Shown here piece by piece: positions 1 to 5,289 of a stretch of 7,956 nucleotides of DNA. The notes under the pieces were generated by a model. It searched no databases and was not told the DNA's origin. It was given only the letters and a program-made list of their open reading frames with translations. The translations under genes were made by a program, and so were the position numbers. Positions within the stretch are counted from its first letter, which is position 1; each line of letters starts with the position of its first letter. The DNA comes from an uncultured Actinomycetes bacterium (GTDB lineage Bacteria; Actinomycetota; Thermoleophilia; Gaiellales; F1-60-MAGs149): positions 1 through 7,956 of the forward strand of contig CAINDT010000348.1 of the NCBI GenBank assembly GCA_903847495.1, given 5' to 3'.

Positions 1-41
1 GACATTGCCACACATGCCACGCATCCGCGCGCGGAACGCGG

Positions 42-47
42 TATCGT
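42..47 (+). promoter_or_regulatory. Candidate -10 hexamer upstream of gcvT
   Basis: TATCGT fits the -10 pattern TAnnnT. Seven bases later (48-54) comes an ATG at 55, the spacing expected if transcription starts at or next to that ATG. The same hexamer occurs before the genes at 4429 and 6675. No convincing -35 box is visible. It would be the promoter for gcvT-gcvH, with a leader of about 55 bases before the gcvT start. Confidence 0.4.
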
Positions 48-54
48 GCCGGTA

Positions 55-105
55 ATGCAGTTCGCACGCGATAGGGACACCGCGTACGGTCACCCGCTTC
101 GCTGA
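55..105 (+). CDS. Possible 16-codon leader ORF before gcvT
   Basis: ATG at 55 opens a 16-residue frame (MQFARDRDTAYGHPLR) that ends in TGA at 103-105. A candidate -10 hexamer sits 7 bases before it, so it could be read from a leaderless transcript. The stop is followed by GCC and then the gcvT ATG. The 9-base string TGAGCCATG is identical to the gcvT-gcvH junction, which hints at translational coupling, and gcvT has no Shine-Dalgarno sequence of its own. The frame is also open back to base 1, so it could instead be the tail of an upstream gene. However, the codons before the ATG use A or T in third position far more often than the genes here, which argues for non-coding sequence. The peptide resembles nothing I know. 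Confidence 0.3.
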   Translation: MQFARDRDTAYGHPLR

Positions 106-108
106 GCC

Positions 109-1209
109 ATGACGAGCAGCCTTCGCCGCACACCGCTGTACGACCGCCATGAGGAACTCGGCGCTCGCATGGTCGAATTCGGCGGCTGGGAGATGCCCGT
201 CTACTACGTGGGCATCAACGAGGAGCACCGTGCCGTCCGCGCTCGCGCCGGCATCTTCGACGTCTCGCACATGGGTCAGCTCGAGGTGACGGGCTCCGGT
301 GCGGAGAACCTGCTCCGCAAGGCGCTCGCCAGCGATATCGACCGACTCGAGGAGGGGCAGGCGCAGTACTCGTTCCTGCTCAACGAGAAGGGCGGCGTGA
401 TCGACGACCTGATCGTGTACCGGCTGCCGGATAAGGTCTGGCTGCTCGTCGTCAACGCCGGCAACATCGAGACGGACCTCGCGCACCTCAAGGGCCTCAA
501 GCAGCGCGGAGCGGTGGTCACCGACAAGAGCGCCGAGACCGCGATGATCGCCCTGCAGGGACCGGTCGCGCTCGAGTTGCTCGCCGACATCTGGCCGAAG
601 AAGACGCCGGGTCCCGACACCATCAAGCCCTTCACCGCTGTCGCACGCGCCGTCGCCGGCGTCCCGTGCCTCGTGGCGCGCACCGGCTATACCGGCGAGC
701 CCGGCGTCGAGCTGATGTGCCCGGCCGATCGCGCCGGCGATCTCTGGGACGGCATCCTCGCCCGCCGTGAGCACGGGGTCGTGCCGAGCGGACTCGGTGC
801 GCGTGACACGCTGCGCCTCGAGATGGGGTACCCCCTGCACGGTCACGACATCGACCCGAAGACGACACCGATCGAGGCCGGGCTCGGCCGCTTTGTGCAC
901 CTCGGCCGGGAGTTCATCGGCAGTGCCGTGCTCGACAAGCAGGTGGCCAAGGGCGTCAAGCGTCGCCTTGTGGGCATCCAGTTGCTCGACCGCGCGATCC
1001 CGCGCGAGGGCTATCCGATCCTCAAGGACGGCGTCAAGATCGGCGTCATCACCAGCGGCACCCTGTCGCCGAGTGTGGATCGTGGCATCGGCATGGGCTA
1101 CGTCGCACCGGAGTACGCCGAGCCGGGCACTACGCTGCAGGTCGATATCCGTGGCCGTGAGCGCGACGCTGAAGTCGTGCCGCTGCCGTTCTACAAGAAG
1201 GAGTCCTGA
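109..1209 (+). CDS. gcvT: Aminomethyltransferase, glycine cleavage system T protein
   Basis: The T protein takes the aminomethyl group carried on the lipoyl arm of H protein, releases ammonia, and passes the one-carbon unit to tetrahydrofolate to give 5,10-methylene-THF. It acts in the cytoplasm. The 366 residues match the usual family length of about 360-370. Visible family motifs are FDVSHMGQ (50-57); GGVIDDLIV (95-103), which holds the conserved catalytic/folate-site Asp; VVNAGN (114-119); RTGYTGEPGVEL (191-202); GLGARDTLRLEMGYPLHGHD (228-247); and SGTLSPSVDRGIGMGYV (316-332). The ATG at 109 gives the normal N-terminus (TPLYDRHEELGARMVEFGGW). There is no Shine-Dalgarno sequence, but a TGA lies 3 bases upstream. 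gcvH follows after 3 bases, so the two are surely one operon. Nothing is missing. No glycine riboswitch could be recognised in the 108 bases before it, which may be too short to contain one. Confidence 0.97.
   Translation: MTSSLRRTPLYDRHEELGARMVEFGGWEMPVYYVGINEEHRAVRARAGIFDVSHMGQLEVTGSGAENLLRKALASDIDRLEEGQAQYSFLLNEKGGVIDDLIVYRLPDKVWLLVVNAGNIETDLAHLKGLKQRGAVVTDKSAETAMIALQGPVALELLADIWPKKTPGPDTIKPFTAVARAVAGVPCLVARTGYTGEPGVELMCPADRAGDLWDGILARREHGVVPSGLGARDTLRLEMGYPLHGHDIDPKTTPIEAGLGRFVHLGREFIGSAVLDKQVAKGVKRRLVGIQLLDRAIPREGYPILKDGVKIGVITSGTLSPSVDRGIGMGYVAPEYAEPGTTLQVDIRGRERDAEVVPLPFYKKES
1198..1203 (+). promoter_or_regulatory. Ribosome binding site of gcvH, inside the gcvT 3' end
   Basis: AAGGAG ends 9 bases before the gcvH ATG at 1213 and lies within the last codons of gcvT. 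It is one of only two clear Shine-Dalgarno sequences in the window, as expected for an internal operon gene that cannot be leaderless. Confidence 0.7.
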
Positions 1210-1212
1210 GCC

Positions 1213-1596
1213 ATGGCTGAGGAGAGCTACCCCGCCGACCTGCGGTACCACCGAGAGCACGACTGGGTGCGCGCCGATGGCGACGAGGCAATCTTCGGCA
1301 TCACCTGGCACGCGCAGGACGCCCTCGGCGAGGTCGTGTACTTCGAGCCGCCGGCCGTGGGGTCGCACATCGACGCCGACAGCTCCTACGGGTCGCTCGA
1401 GTCGGTCAAGGCGGTCTCCGACGTAATCGCGCCGCTGGGTGGCACGGTCACCGCCGTCAACGACAAGGTCGTTGAGTCGCCCGAGCTCGTCAACGAGTCG
1501 CCGTACGCCGATGGCTGGTTGATTCGCGTCAAGCTCGACGATCCGAGCTCGGTGGACGGCCTGCTCGACGCCGACGCCTATCAGGGCCTGCTCTAG
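1213..1596 (+). CDS. gcvH: Glycine cleavage system H protein (lipoyl carrier)
   Basis: The H protein carries the aminomethyl group from P protein (glycine decarboxylase) to T protein on a lipoyl-lysine swinging arm, then is reoxidised by L protein. Its 127 residues are the usual length. The lipoyl site is in the motif GSLESVKAVSDV with Lys66 as the modified residue. Other family features are the N-terminal RYHREHDWVR (11-20), the Gly-Glu-Val-Val-Tyr-Phe stretch (39-44) and the C-terminal PYADGWLIRVKL. The start is 3 bases after the gcvT stop, with AAGGAG upstream. gcvP does not follow, so the P protein gene(s) must lie outside the window or elsewhere in the genome. The next gene downstream is unrelated and probably has its own promoter. 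Confidence 0.97.
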   Translation: MAEESYPADLRYHREHDWVRADGDEAIFGITWHAQDALGEVVYFEPPAVGSHIDADSSYGSLESVKAVSDVIAPLGGTVTAVNDKVVESPELVNESPYADGWLIRVKLDDPSSVDGLLDADAYQGLL

Positions 1597-1625
1597 CTGC
1601 GGCTACGTCGGCACCGCCGGCGTGC

Positions 1626-1631
1626 CACGAT
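1626..1631 (+). promoter_or_regulatory. Weak -10-like hexamer before the Cys-rich gene
   Basis: CACGAT keeps the two most conserved -10 positions (A at 2, T at 6) and sits 6 bases before the ATG at 1638. The same layout (CACCAT, 6 bases) precedes hemW. No Shine-Dalgarno sequence is seen. This is support by analogy only. Confidence 0.25.
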
Positions 1632-1637
1632 GAGCGC

Positions 1638-2030
1638 ATGTCGATCGACCGCGAGGCATCCTGTCGGCGCTGCCGTGTGTACTGCGATTGGGTCATCGAT
1701 CCGCTGAGCTGCCTCGGCTGCTCGCGGCTCTACGCGTACGACGCGAAGGACGGGCGCCGCTACGTGGGCTGCGTCGAGGGCGTGCATCTGGCCGAGCTCG
1801 AATTGCAGGTGCTCGAGACCAGCGTGGAGGTGGGGCGCACATTCGGCGGAGTCCGCGCCGCACGCCTGCCACTCTCGATCTGCAACGCCCGCGTCGATCC
1901 GGCCTATCCGCAGCGACTGCCTGAGATTGGCTGCGTGAACCCCGAGTTCCACGAGCCGCCCGGTGGCGGCACGTTCACCGTCAGCGTGCGCGGGGCTTCT
2001 TCGGCTTCGCCTGCGCCTGACGACGCTTGA
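1638..2030 (+). CDS. Small cysteine-rich protein of unknown function
   Basis: A 130-residue protein with eight cysteines at 9, 12, 16, 25, 28, 45, 82 and 99. The first five form C-x2-C-x3-C-x8-C-x2-C, with CLGC at 25-28, followed by an aromatic stretch (LYAYD) and GRRYVGC (39-45). This looks like a compact zinc-binding or iron-sulfur module. I see no membrane segment or signal peptide. I have an impression of similar small proteins with CLGC and RRYxGC motifs in high-GC actinobacteria, but I know of no assigned function. The last ~22 residues are Gly/Ser/Ala/Pro-rich; the final 16, plus the stop, overlap the 3' end of the convergent nfo gene, so the conserved part probably ends near residue 108. 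The codon use fits the genome. It lies 41 bases after gcvH and could be read through from that operon. Confidence 0.72.
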   Translation: MSIDREASCRRCRVYCDWVIDPLSCLGCSRLYAYDAKDGRRYVGCVEGVHLAELELQVLETSVEVGRTFGGVRAARLPLSICNARVDPAYPQRLPEIGCVNPEFHEPPGGGTFTVSVRGASSASPAPDDA

Positions 2031-2871
2031 CGCCCTTCGCATGCATGGCGCGGAGCGCGCTGATCTCTCGGGCGTCGGGACCGTTGCCCTCATGCCCCGG
2101 CGTTTCCAGGAGCATCGGCAACGCCGCCATCTTGGGGTGCGAGAGCGTCACGGCCAGGCCGTCGCCCATCTCGCCCTCGCCGACGTTGGCGTGACGATCA
2201 CGGTTGGAACCGCAGGCGGCCGCTGCGTCGTTGACGTGCAGGCAGCGCAGGCGTTCGATACCGATGCGGGTATCGAGCTCTTCGACGAGCGCATCGAGCT
2301 GCTGCGCGTCGGTCACGTCAACACCCGAGACGTAGGCGTGGCAGGTGTCGATGCACATGCCGAGCCGCGGATGGTCGACGGCGTTGATGATGCTCGCGAG
2401 CTCGATCGGATCGCGCCCGATCGTCCCGCCGGCGCCTGCGGAGTTCTCGAGCAGCAGCCAGCAGGGATCCTTGAGGTGCTTGAGGGCGGCCTTCAGCTCC
2501 TTGACGATCTGCGGCAGCGTGGCCTCCAGGCCACGACCCTTGTGGGAACCGACGTGCAGCACGATGCCGTCGGCCGCAATCGCGTTGGCGACGTCGATGG
2601 TATTGCGCAGCGCGGTGCGGCTCTTCGCAAGCAGTTCGGGCTCGTCCGTGGCCAGGTTGATGAAGTAGATGGCGTGGCAGACGATGTACTGCACTTGGCC
2701 GCTCTCGCGGGCCGCGCGCAACACCGCCAGATCCTCCGGCTTGTGTGCCGTGGGCTTCCATGTGCGCGCGCTCTGAATGAACACCTGCACGCCATCGGCG
2801 TCAATCGCCGCCGCGCGGCCCGGCACGTTCTGCATGCCGCCGGCGGACGAGATGTGGGCGCCTGCGATCAC
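1981..2871 (-). CDS. nfo: Endonuclease IV (AP endonuclease)
   Basis: This enzyme nicks DNA 5' of abasic sites in base excision repair, using three zinc ions in a TIM barrel. The 296 residues are close to the usual ~280-285, the excess being a basic tail (KRRQAQAKPKKPRAR). By my alignment to the E. coli protein, all nine metal ligands are present: His66, His106, Glu142, Asp175, His178, His212, Asp225, His227 and Glu256, in motifs such as LLENSAG, CIDTCHA, LHVND, DRHANVGEG and LLETPGHEG. The start is GTG at 2871 (MIAGAHISSAGG), which matches the family N-terminus (GAHxSxAGG). A -10-like TATGCT lies 6 bases before it, so the transcript is probably leaderless. It is divergent from gltX (74 bases between starts) and its 3' end overlaps the small Cys-rich gene by 50 bases. 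Confidence 0.95.
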   Translation of the reverse strand: MIAGAHISSAGGMQNVPGRAAAIDADGVQVFIQSARTWKPTAHKPEDLAVLRAARESGQVQYIVCHAIYFINLATDEPELLAKSRTALRNTIDVANAIAADGIVLHVGSHKGRGLEATLPQIVKELKAALKHLKDPCWLLLENSAGAGGTIGRDPIELASIINAVDHPRLGMCIDTCHAYVSGVDVTDAQQLDALVEELDTRIGIERLRCLHVNDAAAACGSNRDRHANVGEGEMGDGLAVTLSHPKMAALPMLLETPGHEGNGPDAREISALRAMHAKGVKRRQAQAKPKKPRAR

Positions 2872-2877
2872 GGAGGC

Positions 2878-2883
2878 AGCATA
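2878..2883 (-). promoter_or_regulatory. Candidate -10 hexamer of nfo, leaderless type
   Basis: On the minus strand TATGCT lies 6 bases before the GTG start of nfo. This spacing places the transcription start at or beside the start codon and helps select this GTG. No Shine-Dalgarno sequence is present. Confidence 0.45.
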
Positions 2884-2932
2884 CGGAGAGCCCTCGCGGA
2901 CGCCGCTGCTGCCTGACGATCGCGCGCACCGG

Positions 2933-2938
2933 TACGTT
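2933..2938 (+). promoter_or_regulatory. Candidate -10 hexamer of gltX, leaderless type
   Basis: TACGTT lies 7 bases before the gltX ATG at 2946. No Shine-Dalgarno sequence is seen. With the nfo hexamer at 2878-2883, it forms a divergent promoter pair in a 74-base gap. Confidence 0.45.
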
Positions 2939-2945
2939 TCCGTGC

Positions 2946-4382
2946 ATGACTGTCCGCGTCCGCTTCGCCCCGTCGCCCACCGGCTTCCTTCACGTGGGAG
3001 GCGTGCGCACCGCGCTCTACAACTGGCTCTTCGCGCGGCACCATGGCGGGGTCACCGTCCTGCGCATCGAGGACACCGATACGGAGCGCGAGACCGAGGG
3101 TGCGATCGAGCAGATTCAACGCTCGCTCGACTGGCTCGGACTGGATTTCGACGAGTCGCCGCGGACCGGCGGCCCTCACGGCCCGTACCTGCAGAGCGAG
3201 CGTGCCGAGACCTACCAGGCTGCGGTCGACCAGCTGCTCGAGCAGGGGCTCGCCTACCGCTGCTATCAGACGCCCGAGGAGCTCGAGGCCGCCCGCACGG
3301 CCGCGCGCCACACCGATGATCCGGCCGCACCGACCCGCCTTCATCGCGACCTGACGAGCGAGCAGATCAGCCGCTTCGAGGGCGAGGGGCGCCCTGCGAT
3401 CATCCGCTTCCGCACGCCGCTCGAGGGCGAGACCGTCGTCGAGGACCTCGTGCGCGGGCGCATCGCGTTCGAGCACCGTCTGCTCGGCGATACCGTCCTG
3501 ATGCGCGGCGGCGGGGCGCCCACGTACCAGCTCGCCAATCCCCTTGACGACATGGCGATGGGCATCACGCACGTGATTCGCGGCGAGGACCTGCTGCCAT
3601 CGACCCCGCGGCAGAAGCTGCTGATCGAGGCGCTCGGGGGGAGGTTCCCGACCACGGCACACCTCTCGATGATCCTCGGTCCCGACAAGAAGCGCCTGTC
3701 CAAGCGTCACGGCGCCGCCAGCGTGGAGGAGTTCCGCGAGCAGGGCTACCTGCCGCACGCGCTCGTCAACTTCCTCGCGCTGCTCGGGTGGAGCTGGGAC
3801 GGCGAGACCGAGATCATGAGCATCGACGAGTTGATCGAGCGCTTTTCGCTCGAACGTGTCAATCCGGCGCCGGCTGTCTTCGACCATCAGAAGCTGGCGT
3901 GGATGAACGGCGCCTACCTGCGCGAACTCGCGGTCGATGACTACGCCGCGGGGCTGGACGCGCACCTCATCGACGCGGCGTCGCCGCTGGCCGGCAACCC
4001 GCGTCTCGGCGAGCTCGTGCCGATGGTGCAGGAGAAGCTCGGCGCCTTCGGCGAGTTCGACGCACTGGCCGGCTCACTGCTCGTCGACCGTGAGCCCGAC
4101 CCGGTCGCGTGGGACAAGCTCAAGGCGGATGAGAACGCCCCGAAGGTACTCGACGCCACGATCACCATGCTCGGCGCCATCTCCGCTTTCTCGCCCGAGG
4201 CGATCGAGGGATCTCTGCGCAGCATCTGCGACCTGCTGGATCTCAAGCCGAAGCACGCCTTCACGCCGATCAGGATCGCCATCACCGGCTCGACCGTCGC
4301 ACCGGGGCTCTACGAGTCGATCGCGTTCCTCGGACGCGACGAGTCGCTCGCGCGGCTTCAGCGCGCCCGCGCCGCCGTGTAA
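2946..4382 (+). CDS. gltX: Glutamyl-tRNA synthetase
   Basis: This class I synthetase attaches glutamate to tRNA(Glu). The product feeds translation and, in organisms with the C5 route, tetrapyrrole synthesis through HemA. The 478 residues are the normal bacterial length. The HIGH-type motif is in RFAPSPTGFLHVGG (HVGG at 16-19) and the KMSKS-type motif is KRLSKRH (249-255). Other family stretches are RIEDTDTERE, RGEDLLPSTPRQ and, at the C-terminus, VAPGLYESIAFLGRDESLARL. The connective region, where E. coli GluRS has a zinc-binding Cys cluster, has a single Cys (106), so this enzyme is probably zinc-free there, as reported for Thermus-type GluRS. The ATG at 2946 gives the canonical N-terminus. 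Whether it is discriminating or also charges tRNA(Gln) cannot be told here, as gatCAB and glnS are not in view. Confidence 0.97.
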   Translation: MTVRVRFAPSPTGFLHVGGVRTALYNWLFARHHGGVTVLRIEDTDTERETEGAIEQIQRSLDWLGLDFDESPRTGGPHGPYLQSERAETYQAAVDQLLEQGLAYRCYQTPEELEAARTAARHTDDPAAPTRLHRDLTSEQISRFEGEGRPAIIRFRTPLEGETVVEDLVRGRIAFEHRLLGDTVLMRGGGAPTYQLANPLDDMAMGITHVIRGEDLLPSTPRQKLLIEALGGRFPTTAHLSMILGPDKKRLSKRHGAASVEEFREQGYLPHALVNFLALLGWSWDGETEIMSIDELIERFSLERVNPAPAVFDHQKLAWMNGAYLRELAVDDYAAGLDAHLIDAASPLAGNPRLGELVPMVQEKLGAFGEFDALAGSLLVDREPDPVAWDKLKADENAPKVLDATITMLGAISAFSPEAIEGSLRSICDLLDLKPKHAFTPIRIAITGSTVAPGLYESIAFLGRDESLARLQRARAAV

Positions 4383-4414
4383 CCCCGCGCGCAGGAGAGC
4401 GGGCGAACTGCGCG

Positions 4415-4420
4415 TATCGT
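4415..4420 (+). promoter_or_regulatory. Candidate -10 hexamer of the small membrane protein gene
   Basis: TATCGT lies 8 bases before the ATG at 4429. A GAGGG at 4421-4425 is too close to the start to be a typical ribosome binding site. The gene could also be read through from gltX, which ends 46 bases upstream. Confidence 0.4.
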
Positions 4421-4428
4421 GAGGGCAG

Positions 4429-4938
4429 ATGGCCTCCAGCAAGCGCTCCGCCGACGAGTCGGCAGAGCAGATCACCGTCGAGAAGAAGCCCAAGCGCCTC
4501 CGCGGCATCATCGCCGCGTTCCTCGCCGCGATTGTGATCATCGTCGCCACCGCGATCGTCACCACCATCGCGCTTGACGCGATCCACGGTCGGACGAACC
4601 CCTTCATCGAAGCGGCGGGCGCGACGAATCAGCAGCAGAGCGACGTCGACGAGGCCCGCGCGGCCGGCTACAAGGCCGGCGTGCGCGACACGAAGCAGAT
4701 CGCCAAGGACCAGTTGAGTGCGCGCTACGACCAGGGCTTCGCCAAGGGCTACGCCAAGGGGCGCAGCGACGTCAAGAACAACCAGGGGCAGCAAGGCGGC
4801 TACGCCGAGGGCTACAACGCCGGCGTCACCGCTGCGGTCGATGCCTACAAGCGGATCATCGCGCAGGCGCAGCAGATCATCACGGACGCCGGGCAGACGC
4901 CTGTCGTGACCGCGCCGACGCCGACGACGGCGGAGTAG
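4429..4938 (+). CDS. Small single-pass membrane protein with GxxxG-type repeats
   Basis: A 169-residue protein I cannot name. Residues 1-25 are charged and end in KKPKRLR. Residues 26-50 are a strong hydrophobic segment (Ile/Ala/Val). The basic residues before it predict an N-in, C-out topology. Residues 65-145 are hydrophilic with spaced G-aromatic-x-x-G units: GYKAG (80-84), GFAKGYAKG (103-111) and GYAEGYNAG (124-132). This resembles the GX3 repeats of Yae1/Lto1-type proteins, though a homology claim would be premature. The tail (154-169) is Pro/Thr-rich. It has no cysteine. It follows gltX by 46 bases with its own candidate promoter, and a palindrome-rich gap lies downstream. Codon use matches the neighbours. 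Possible roles (envelope protein, membrane anchor) are speculation. Confidence 0.8.
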   Translation: MASSKRSADESAEQITVEKKPKRLRGIIAAFLAAIVIIVATAIVTTIALDAIHGRTNPFIEAAGATNQQQSDVDEARAAGYKAGVRDTKQIAKDQLSARYDQGFAKGYAKGRSDVKNNQGQQGGYAEGYNAGVTAAVDAYKRIIAQAQQIITDAGQTPVVTAPTPTTAE

Positions 4939-4949
4939 GACACGACGGG

Positions 4950-4967
4950 CCTGGGCCCGGGTCCAGG
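4950..4967 (+). terminator. GC-rich hairpin after the membrane protein gene
   Basis: CCTGGGCCCGGGTCCAGG is self-complementary apart from one pair, which becomes a G-U wobble in the plus-strand RNA. It starts 12 bases after the stop at 4938. There is no T-run after it, so it would be a U-less terminator or RNA 3'-end stabiliser at best. The two palindromes that follow could add to this effect. Confidence 0.3.
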
Positions 4968-4980
4968 TTCGCGCTGCTGA

Positions 4981-5010
4981 TGCCAATCTCGATCCGGATC
5001 CAGATTGGCA
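4981..5010. repeat. Palindrome A, 30 bases, GATCCGGATC core
   Basis: Left arm TGCCAATCT (4981-4989) is the exact reverse complement of right arm AGATTGGCA (5002-5010). The core GATCCGGATC (4991-5000) is itself a perfect palindrome. The only unpaired positions are C4990 and C5001. Bases 4991-5016 recur exactly at 5028-5053, a 26-base direct repeat with a 37-base period. Confidence 0.9.
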
Positions 5011-5019
5011 CGTTTCCGA

Positions 5020-5045
5020 CCAATTTGGATCCGGATCCAGATTGG
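5020..5045. repeat. Palindrome B, 26 bases, GGATCCGGATCC core
   Basis: CCAATTT (5020-5026), core GGATCCGGATCC (5027-5038), then AGATTGG (5039-5045). All positions pair except T5025 with G5040, a wobble in RNA. It shares its core and right flank, through CACGTTTC, with palindrome A. A further CACGTTT at 5057-5063 may be a decayed third unit. Confidence 0.9.
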
Positions 5046-5065
5046 CACGTTTCGTGCACGTTTTT

Positions 5066-5087
5066 GGCGGGCGGTGGTGGCGGGCGG
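5066..5087 (+). repeat. 22-base G-rich mirror repeat
   Basis: This 22-base stretch of only G, C and T reads the same forwards and backwards on one strand (a mirror repeat, not an inverted repeat). It begins GGCGGGCGGTGG. Its closely spaced GG and GGG runs could support a two-tier G-quadruplex on the plus strand. It lies between the two palindrome pairs. Confidence 0.6.
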
Positions 5088-5128
5088 GATCGCGTGCCAC
5101 GGTGTCGGCCGGGGGTGACGGTTGGCGT

Positions 5129-5148
5129 GGATCCGGATCCGAATCGTC
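5129..5148 (+). repeat. Inverted 20-mer, left copy (C)
   Basis: GGATCCGGATCCGAATCGTC, an exact reverse complement of 5181-5200. It also forms a local imperfect hairpin: TGACGGTT (5116-5123) can pair with AATCGTCA (5142-5149) around the core, with one G-T pair and a GGCGT/G bulge. Confidence 0.9.
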
Positions 5149-5180
5149 ATTCGTCGGCCCTTCCATATCTGCGGCCACCG

Positions 5181-5200
5181 GACGATTCGGATCCGGATCC
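5181..5200 (-). repeat. Inverted 20-mer, right copy (D)
   Basis: GACGATTCGGATCCGGATCC, the exact reverse complement of 5129-5148, with 32 bases between the copies. The pair could form a 20-bp stem with a 32-base loop. Similarity does not extend beyond the 20 bases on either side. Confidence 0.9.
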
Positions 5201-5228
5201 CTGCGGGATGCAACGGCGCCAATACGGT

Positions 5229-5278
5229 AAAGAAAAAGGGGCGGGGTGGCAGGGCGTTGCCCTGTCACCCCGCCCCTT
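5229..5278 (-). terminator. Intrinsic terminator of the hemL-like gene
   Basis: On the minus strand a 20-bp stem (5259-5278 with 5236-5255) has one A-C mismatch and the 3-base loop AAC. It is followed by a T-rich tail TTTTTCTTT (complement of 5229-5237). The stem begins 11 bases after the hemL-like stop codon at 5290. On the plus strand the stem also pairs but has no T-run after it, so the activity should be one-directional. Confidence 0.9.
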
Positions 5279-5289
5279 GTCGTTCCGGA

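Larger units (their letters stand above)
4939..5289. other. 351-base gene-free region rich in palindromes
   Basis: No credible gene is seen between the stop at 4938 and the hemL-like stop at 5290. It holds, in order, an 18-base hairpin (4950-4967), two palindromes built on GATCCGGATC (4981-5010, 5020-5045), a G-rich mirror repeat (5066-5087), an inverted pair of 20-mers (5129-5148, 5181-5200), and an intrinsic terminator for the minus strand (5229-5278). Frames across it read as DPDP, GSGS or IRIR because of the 6-base period of GGATCC, which makes long but unconvincing ORFs on both strands. Confidence 0.75.

Noticed and set aside
1..108. Glycine riboswitch ahead of gcvT
   Set aside because: No recognisable tandem aptamer motifs, and the available sequence is too short to judge.
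1610..1626. Hairpin GGCAC/GTGCC after gcvH as a terminator
   Set aside because: The stem is only 5 bp with a 7-base loop, has no T-run, and abuts the start region of the next gene.
2868..3965. Minus-strand ORF of 365 codons opposite gltX
   Set aside because: It lies wholly antisense to an unmistakable gltX and has no recognisable domain.
4384..4403. CCCGC/GCGGG hairpin after gltX as a terminator
   Set aside because: Short stem, long loop and no T-run; such pairs are expected by chance in GC-rich DNA.
4981..5200. CRISPR array or iteron origin made of the GGATCCGGATCC copies
   Set aside because: Spacing of the cores is irregular (37, 102 and 60 bases), orientation and flanks differ, and no cas, rep or parA gene is near.
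4282..5268. Minus-strand ORF of 328 codons over the same gap and the small membrane gene
   Set aside because: It is antisense to a gene with better codon pattern, is rich in Arg/Asp as expected for a GC-rich shadow frame, and also gets its length from the palindromes.
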